Of a stretch of DNA of 11,628 nucleotides, positions 7,698-11,628 are shown piece by piece. The notes under the pieces are model-generated. The model searched no databases and was not told the origin of the DNA. It saw only the letters and a program-made list of their open reading frames with translations. Position 1 is the first letter of the stretch, and each line of letters opens with the position of its first letter. The translations under genes and the position numbers were made by a program. The stretch lies in assembly GCA_002327785.1 (NCBI GenBank), contig DCUI01000166.1:1-11628 (forward strand), read 5' to 3'. This DNA comes from Phycisphaerales bacterium UBA2218. GTDB taxonomy: Bacteria; Planctomycetota; Phycisphaerae; Sedimentisphaerales; Anaerobacaceae.

Positions 7698-7721
7698 ACC
7701 AAAGGCCCGCATGCCTTTGGT
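7698..7721 (+). terminator. Candidate terminator hairpin after the C25 protease gene
   Basis: ACCAAAGGC (7698-7706) and GCCTTTGGT (7713-7721) form a perfect 9-bp stem with a 6-nt loop, followed by TTCTC. The T-tract is short, so termination may be weak or Rho-assisted. It lies about 165 nt after the stop codon. Confidence 0.45.
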
Positions 7722-7785
7722 TTCTCAGAAGGCAAGAAGATCGATGAAGAAGGGCCCAACCGCAGAGGCCGCAGCCTCCCTGACC

Positions 7786-7808
7786 CCGTGACTCGCAAGG
7801 AGTCACGG
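7786..7808. repeat. Perfect inverted repeat, 9-bp stem
   Basis: CCGTGACTC (7786-7794) and GAGTCACGG (7800-7808) are exact complements around a GCAAG loop. No T-run follows on either side. It sits 40 nt upstream of a strong promoter, so it could be a Rho-assisted terminator, a protein-binding operator or a small repeat element. Confidence 0.45.
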
Positions 7809-7847
7809 CCCGTGGACGAAATCTGTGAGTTTGGCTATTATTTTGTG

Positions 7848-7876
7848 TTGACAGATATCTAACCTGAGTTTATTAT
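7848..7876 (+). promoter_or_regulatory. Near-consensus sigma70 promoter of the HNH/AP2 gene
   Basis: A perfect TTGACA (7848-7853), a 17-nt spacer and TATTAT (7871-7876, 5 of 6) lie in an AT-rich island within GC-rich surroundings. Transcription would start near 7883, leaving a leader of about 80 nt before ATG 7963. Confidence 0.7.
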
Positions 7877-7962
7877 TGAACCAACTTGAGCCGCGCGAAG
7901 CGGCTTCGGCCGCCGGCAACCACGAACCGGCAAATGACGACTGCATAAGGAAGGGAGAAGCG

Positions 7963-8832
7963 ATGAAGACGCCGACGTGTCACACCTGCGTGTATGCCCA
8001 TTGGGATATCGGTCCGTGGGGTCGGACGCTGTGGTCGGGGTTCCCGTGCGGTCCGACCTGCGCGAACCACCCGAATACGCCGGGCCTGATGCGAGAGACG
8101 TCCGGCCGGGTGTGCCGCAACTATCGCGAAAGGCCGCCCGAACCGGGGGCCGGACTGAAGCCGATCCCGCTGGGCAACGGCCTGCACGTCTACGTGGACG
8201 CGGCCGACTACGAGTGGCTCAGCCGGTGGAAGTGGCACCTGATGAGCGGCTATGCCGCCAGGTATGAAAAAGGCAAGGTGGTCCTCATGCACCGCCTGAT
8301 CATGAACCCGCCGCCGGGGATGATCGTGGACCACGCCAATCGCAACAAGCTGGACAACAGCCGGGCCAACCTGCGGGTCTGCTCTCACGGCGAGAACACG
8401 CGAAACAGAGCCAAACCCATCGGTTGCTCTTCCCGATTCAAAGGCGTGTGCTACGACAAGAAGATGGGCAAGTGGAAAGCGTCGGTTGGGTCCGGCCGCA
8501 AACGGACCTACCTGGGCGCTTTCGATGAGGAGGAAGAGGCGGCGCGGGCATATGACCGCAAGGCGGTCGAGCTGTTCGGCGAGTTCGCCCGTCTGAACTT
8601 CCCCGAGGAGTGGCCGCCGGAACGCCGGGAGCAAGTCTACGCGCAGCGGGACACGCGGAAGAGAGAAAGTAAGAGAGCGAGAAGGTCGGATGGTGAGAAC
8701 GCCGCAGGCGGCGCGAGGGGCAAGGGCAAGAGCGGGAAGCCTCCCCGGATCACAGGCCACAAGGCACGGGCCACGACCTCGAAGAGGCCCAAACGAAGGA
8801 CGCACGGCGGCGCCGCAGGCCGGAGGCGGTAG
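7963..8832 (+). CDS. HNH endonuclease-like protein with AP2 DNA-binding domain
   Basis: The start is ATG 7963, 6 nt after the AAGGAAGGGAG purine tract (7946-7956); an in-frame upstream extension to TTG 7876 overlaps the promoter. The product has 289 residues. The N-terminus is Cys-rich (C6-x2-C9, C29, C33, C51), perhaps a metal-binding knuckle. The HNH_3-type core follows at about 105-149: H110, then VDH (122-124), N127, KLDNSRANLRVC (129-140) and the Asn pair N145/N148. An AP2 domain spans about 157-213 (SRFKGVCYDKKMGKWKAS, then YLGAFDEEEEAARAYD). A Lys/Arg-rich disordered tail runs from about 228 to the end. HNH plus AP2 is the architecture of mobile or domesticated homing-type nucleases. 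It is free-standing, with no intron visible. Target and present mobility are unknown. The tail is translated from GC-rich, repeat-like sequence and may be a late extension. Confidence 0.85.
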   Translation: MKTPTCHTCVYAHWDIGPWGRTLWSGFPCGPTCANHPNTPGLMRETSGRVCRNYRERPPEPGAGLKPIPLGNGLHVYVDAADYEWLSRWKWHLMSGYAARYEKGKVVLMHRLIMNPPPGMIVDHANRNKLDNSRANLRVCSHGENTRNRAKPIGCSSRFKGVCYDKKMGKWKASVGSGRKRTYLGAFDEEEEAARAYDRKAVELFGEFARLNFPEEWPPERREQVYAQRDTRKRESKRARRSDGENAAGGARGKGKSGKPPRITGHKARATTSKRPKRRTHGGAAGRRR

Positions 8833-9057
8833 GCTGGAGGCCAAGGCAAATGAATCCACTCGCGCAGAGACGCCAAGATCGCAGAGGAAGAACGACCGAT
8901 TCGAGATACGAGCGACGGACCCCGGCTCCATGTCCCCCTCAAGAATGGACCGCGTGCCTTCAATTCGCCCGGCGAATCGTGCTAATGCCACACGCCGTTG
9001 GCTCGATAATATGGTAGTAGAGGCGACACGCAGGTGGGCGAACTTGATGGTGCGGAA
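8833..9057. other. Spacer before the methyltransferase operon
   Basis: No gene is supported. The segment near 8860-8890 (CGCAGAGACGCCAAGATCGC and following) resembles decayed copies of the simple GCAGAGACGC-type intergenic repeats common in some environmental genomes, but only one copy is visible here. Confidence 0.35.
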
Positions 9058-9086
9058 TTGCGGCAGCTTCCAAGTCGTGATAGAAT
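9058..9086 (+). promoter_or_regulatory. Candidate promoter of the methyltransferase/ATPase operon
   Basis: TTGCGG (9058-9063), a 17-nt spacer and TAGAAT (9081-9086, 5 of 6) would start transcription near 9093, about 55 nt before ATG 9148. Confidence 0.5.
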
Positions 9087-9147
9087 GCCGTTTTGTTCGG
9101 ATGCGCCAGAATCAGGCCAAAAAAAACACTGCCTTATAGGACGAAGC

Positions 9148-10137
9148 ATGGCCCAAAGGACGACCGTGACGACAGGGACGAAGGCAATAAAGGCCATCGA
9201 TCTGTTTTGTGGGGCTGGCGGGAGCAGTTGGGGGGCTCGCACGGCGGGGGTCGAGATCGTGGCCGCCTTCGACATGTGGGCGGTCGCCGAATCCGTGTAT
9301 CGAGACAACTTCCCTGGCGTAAGATTCTACTCCGGACGCATTGAGGATCACGACATCGACCAGGTCGTGAAGGAAGTGGGCCACGTGGACCTTATCATGG
9401 CTTCGCCTGAATGTACCAATCACAGCGTGGCAAAGGGCAACAAGCCACGATGTGAAAAGAGCAAGGACACGGCCCTGCTGGTGGTCAAATTCGCGGAGAT
9501 TCTCAAACCCCGCTGGGTCATCGTGGAGAACGTCGTCCGCATGCAGAAATGGTCGAAGTACGCTCGGCTCATAGAGCAGATGGGAGAGCTCGGCTATCAT
9601 GGCCTGCCACAGAAGCTGAATGCGGCGGACTTCGGCGTTCCACAGGCAAGAAGGCGTCTCTTCCTTCTCTTCGATCTCAAGAAGAAGCCAAGTGAGATCA
9701 AGCCGCGAGGTAGAAGGCAAAGGTCCGCAGCCGAGGTGGTCAGTCTTAACGGCGAGTACGACTGGACAACCCTGCGCACAGAACGACGAGCAGAGGCGAC
9801 CTTGGCGAGAGCGGACCGGGCAATAGACCGCGTAGGCGAGAAGACATCGTTCTTGATCGTCTACTATGGTTCCGATCATGCCGGAGGCTGGCAGTCACTG
9901 AAAACTCCTTTGCGTACCATAACCACGTTGGACCGGTTCGCCCTCGTGAAACCCACTGAGTCAGGCCATGTCATGCGGATGCTTCAGCCAGAGGAACTCA
10001 AGGCCGCCATGGGTTGGCCGAGGCGGTTCAAGATTCAGCATGGGACACGACGCGACAGGATTAAGATGATAGGCAACGCCGTGTGCCCTCCTGTGATGGC
10101 GGTTATCGCGAAGAGCTTGTTAACACGCTGCCAGTAG
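9148..10137 (+). CDS. C5 cytosine-specific DNA methyltransferase
   Basis: The start is ATG 9148, 6 nt after AGGA (9138-9141); the open frame upstream to 9034 overlaps the promoter and is not needed. The product has 329 residues. It moves a methyl group from S-adenosylmethionine to cytosine C5 in DNA. Motif I is AIDLFCGAGGSS (16-27). Motif IV is ASPECTNHS (85-93) with catalytic Cys89; the usual PC dipeptide is PEC here. Motif VI is VENVV (E127-N128-V129), motif VIII VPQARRR (Q166, R168, R170), a TITTLDR stretch lies at 257-263, and motif X is GNAVCPP (309-315). The target-recognition region between motif VIII and TITTLDR is short, about 80 residues, so specificity cannot be read. All key residues are present and the gene looks active. 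The GHKL ATPase follows after 55 nt, suggesting a restriction-modification or defence operon. An orphan role is possible, since no nuclease is in view. Confidence 0.93.
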   Translation: MAQRTTVTTGTKAIKAIDLFCGAGGSSWGARTAGVEIVAAFDMWAVAESVYRDNFPGVRFYSGRIEDHDIDQVVKEVGHVDLIMASPECTNHSVAKGNKPRCEKSKDTALLVVKFAEILKPRWVIVENVVRMQKWSKYARLIEQMGELGYHGLPQKLNAADFGVPQARRRLFLLFDLKKKPSEIKPRGRRQRSAAEVVSLNGEYDWTTLRTERRAEATLARADRAIDRVGEKTSFLIVYYGSDHAGGWQSLKTPLRTITTLDRFALVKPTESGHVMRMLQPEELKAAMGWPRRFKIQHGTRRDRIKMIGNAVCPPVMAVIAKSLLTRCQ

Positions 10138-10192
10138 GATCATAGCCCTCATAGTGTGGGGGGAAATGCCGGCTTCTTGGAGGTGCAGACGA

Positions 10193-11628
10193 ATGGAAAA
10201 GAAGGGAGTTCGCAAAGGTTCTGCAAGACTCAGACCCAGAGCGAGGATCGTCCGCACAATTGGTCGCGACCTTATCAGCAATGAGATCGTCGCTCTCGTG
10301 GAGTTAATCAAGAATGCCTACGATGCGGATGCCAAGAAAGTCCGTATCGTCTTTGAAGATCCCCTTCAACCATCTCAAGGAGGTATTCTCATCGAGGATG
10401 ACGGCGTGGGCATGACGCTGGCGACTATTCAGAGGGCATGGTTTGAACCCGCGACTGTATCAAAGACCAAGGACATCAGGAGCGCTGCTGGACGCCGAGT
10501 TACAGGCGAAAAGGGAATCGGTCGGTTTGCCGCAGCTCGTATCGCACAAGCAATGGAAATGGAATCGCTCGCCATTGGACGACGAAAAATGGTCCGCGTT
10601 CGGTTTGACTGGGGACGATTTGATGACGAGAGCTTGTACTTGGACCAAGTCCGATGCAGATGGGAAGAATCTCCGGCATCAAAAGGACGTGGGCATGGAA
10701 CAACTCTGCATCTTACACGCATGAATGATGCCTGGGATGCCGAGTCATTTTTGTGTCTCCGCGGAGAATTGTCCAGACTCATCTCCCCTCATAGAGGTAC
10801 AAATGACTTCGAGATCGAGATGGTTCTTCCGGACAGGTTCAAAGATTACGCCGGGGTCATTACGCCTCCGCCGGTTCTGGGCAAACCACACTACCGCTTT
10901 GCTGGTGATGTCGACGCGAAGGGGAGTGTCAACGCCACGTATGAAGGACCGGACACACATGAAGCAATCTCCATCTCCGATGACATACGTCTCAAAGGAC
11001 GCGCCCCCGAATCCGGACCATTCCATTTCGAGTTCCGTGTCTGGGATCGCGATAACCTGGATCCGTTGGCAGATGAACTGGGATCAACTGTACGCAAGCT
11101 ACGTGACGACCTCAACTCCGCATGTGGTATCAGCATCTACAGGGATGACTTTCGTGTTCTTCTTGCGGACAATGATTGGCTTCGTCTTGACATTCGACGA
11201 GTGCAGAACCCGACGATGCGTCTCAGCAACAATCAGGTTGTCGGGGCAGTTTTCATCTCGGCGGACGGTAATCCAGGACTCCGTGATCAGACGAACCGCG
11301 AGGGAATAGTCAGCAGCTCTGCCTTTGATGACTTCAAGCAAGTCCTGGTCAGTGTTCTCTCGAAGCTGGAGGTCAAGCGTGACACATATCGTCGCGGCCG
11401 GTACGTGCAGAAACCAGCCACTGGACTCTTTGACGTATTGGACATCGCGCCGTTGCGAGACTACGTCGAGAAGCGATATCCTACAGACGTAGAACTCAAG
11501 GCATTTCTCGGCGAGAAAACGAAGGCTTTCGAGCACGGCATCGCTGAGGTTCAGCAGGTCTTGGCGAGATACCGCCGTCTGGCCACACTCGGCCAGATAA
11601 TCGACGTCGTGTTGCATGAAGGCAGGAC
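10193..11628 (+). CDS. GHKL-family ATPase (Hsp90/MutL/MORC-like) with histidine-kinase-like C-terminus, 3' end outside window
   Basis: ATG 10193 follows GGAGGTG (10179-10185) with 7 nt spacing. I translated the frame by eye: it is open through the last base, 478 codons plus 2 nt. The N-terminal 180 residues show all Bergerat-fold signatures: the N-box VELIKNAYDADAKKV (36-50; E37, N41, D44), G1 EDDGVGM (68-74), the lid/G2 GEKGIGRFAAAR (105-116), and the GHGTTL segment (167-172). The middle (about 190-400) is a transducer-like region that includes SNNQVVG and DQTNREGIV, with the conserved-looking Arg that often contacts ATP in such proteins. The last visible residues, RYRRLATLGQIIDVVLHEG, look like a histidine-kinase H-box, with His475 placed like a phospho-acceptor. 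A second kinase-type ATPase domain would then follow beyond the window. It probably acts with the upstream methyltransferase. GC content is visibly lower than in the protease gene. Confidence 0.85.
   Translation, partial: MEKKGVRKGSARLRPRARIVRTIGRDLISNEIVALVELIKNAYDADAKKVRIVFEDPLQPSQGGILIEDDGVGMTLATIQRAWFEPATVSKTKDIRSAAGRRVTGEKGIGRFAAARIAQAMEMESLAIGRRKMVRVRFDWGRFDDESLYLDQVRCRWEESPASKGRGHGTTLHLTRMNDAWDAESFLCLRGELSRLISPHRGTNDFEIEMVLPDRFKDYAGVITPPPVLGKPHYRFAGDVDAKGSVNATYEGPDTHEAISISDDIRLKGRAPESGPFHFEFRVWDRDNLDPLADELGSTVRKLRDDLNSACGISIYRDDFRVLLADNDWLRLDIRRVQNPTMRLSNNQVVGAVFISADGNPGLRDQTNREGIVSSSAFDDFKQVLVSVLSKLEVKRDTYRRGRYVQKPATGLFDVLDIAPLRDYVEKRYPTDVELKAFLGEKTKAFEHGIAEVQQVLARYRRLATLGQIIDVVLHEGR

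Larger units (their letters stand above)
7534..7847. other. Spacer between the C25 protease gene and the HNH/AP2 gene
   Basis: No coding region is supported; short ORFs here are Pro/Arg-rich and start inside GC-rich spacer. The stretch contains two perfect 9-bp hairpins, at 7698-7721 and 7786-7808, described separately, and a C-rich tract near 7671-7690. Confidence 0.6.

Noticed and set aside
7873..8991. 372-codon minus-strand frame over the HNH/AP2 gene
   Set aside because: The plus strand carries recognisable HNH and AP2 domains with promoter and ribosome binding site. The minus frame is Arg/Pro/Ala-rich shadow.
10443..11309. Two plus-strand frames at 10443-10724 and 10725-11309
   Set aside because: Both are off-frame shadows of the GHKL ATPase, whose true frame runs open from 10193 to the window end.
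1..11628. CRISPR array, rRNA genes or intact insertion sequence
   Set aside because: No regularly spaced repeats, no rRNA-like conserved blocks and no transposase motif with terminal inverted repeats were seen on either strand.

Overview
The window looks like a piece of chromosome or metagenome contig from a GC-rich environmental bacterium. The best guess is a Planctomycetota-type lineage (Phycisphaerae-like). The hints are a stand-alone HNH/AP2 nuclease with a Cys-rich N-terminus, a giant secreted gingipain-type protein built from cadherin-like and SdrD-B-like modules, a FlgM-like anti-sigma protein away from any flagellar genes, and long gene-poor spacers. This assignment rests on family memory, not on a search.

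Layout. (1) Positions 1-924 hold the C-terminal end of a radical SAM protein of the DUF4070 type, followed 25 nt later by a small baeRF/eRF1-domain-3-like protein. (2) Positions 925-2490 are gene-poor and partly decayed. They hold a 98-aa FlgM-like protein, a small uncertain ORF with a very good Shine-Dalgarno, and a truncated minus-strand HerA/DUF87 ATPase remnant. (3) A complete tRNA-Pro(UGG) lies on the minus strand at 2491-2565 with its own promoter. (4) Positions 2704-7533 encode a 1609-residue secreted C25 (gingipain-family) cysteine protease with a signal peptide, about nine predicted beta-sandwich modules and a conserved His/Cys dyad. (5) A 429-nt spacer carries two perfect 9-bp hairpins and a near-consensus sigma70 promoter, followed by a 289-aa HNH/AP2 endonuclease-like gene. 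(6) From 9058 to the end of the window a probable operon starts with a C5 cytosine DNA methyltransferase. It is followed 55 nt later by a GHKL ATPase whose reading frame stays open to the last base.

How the genes work together. Most of the window is a set of unrelated single genes. The most interesting unit is the last one. A C5 methyltransferase paired with an Hsp90/MutL/MORC-like GHKL ATPase resembles the restriction-modification-linked ATPase operons described for the bacterial relatives of MORC proteins. Here the ATPase also ends, at the window edge, in what looks like the start of a histidine-kinase H-box. The neighbouring HNH gene and the visibly lower GC of the final 2.5 kb fit an accessory, probably defence-related, region. 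The nuclease or signalling partners would lie beyond the window.
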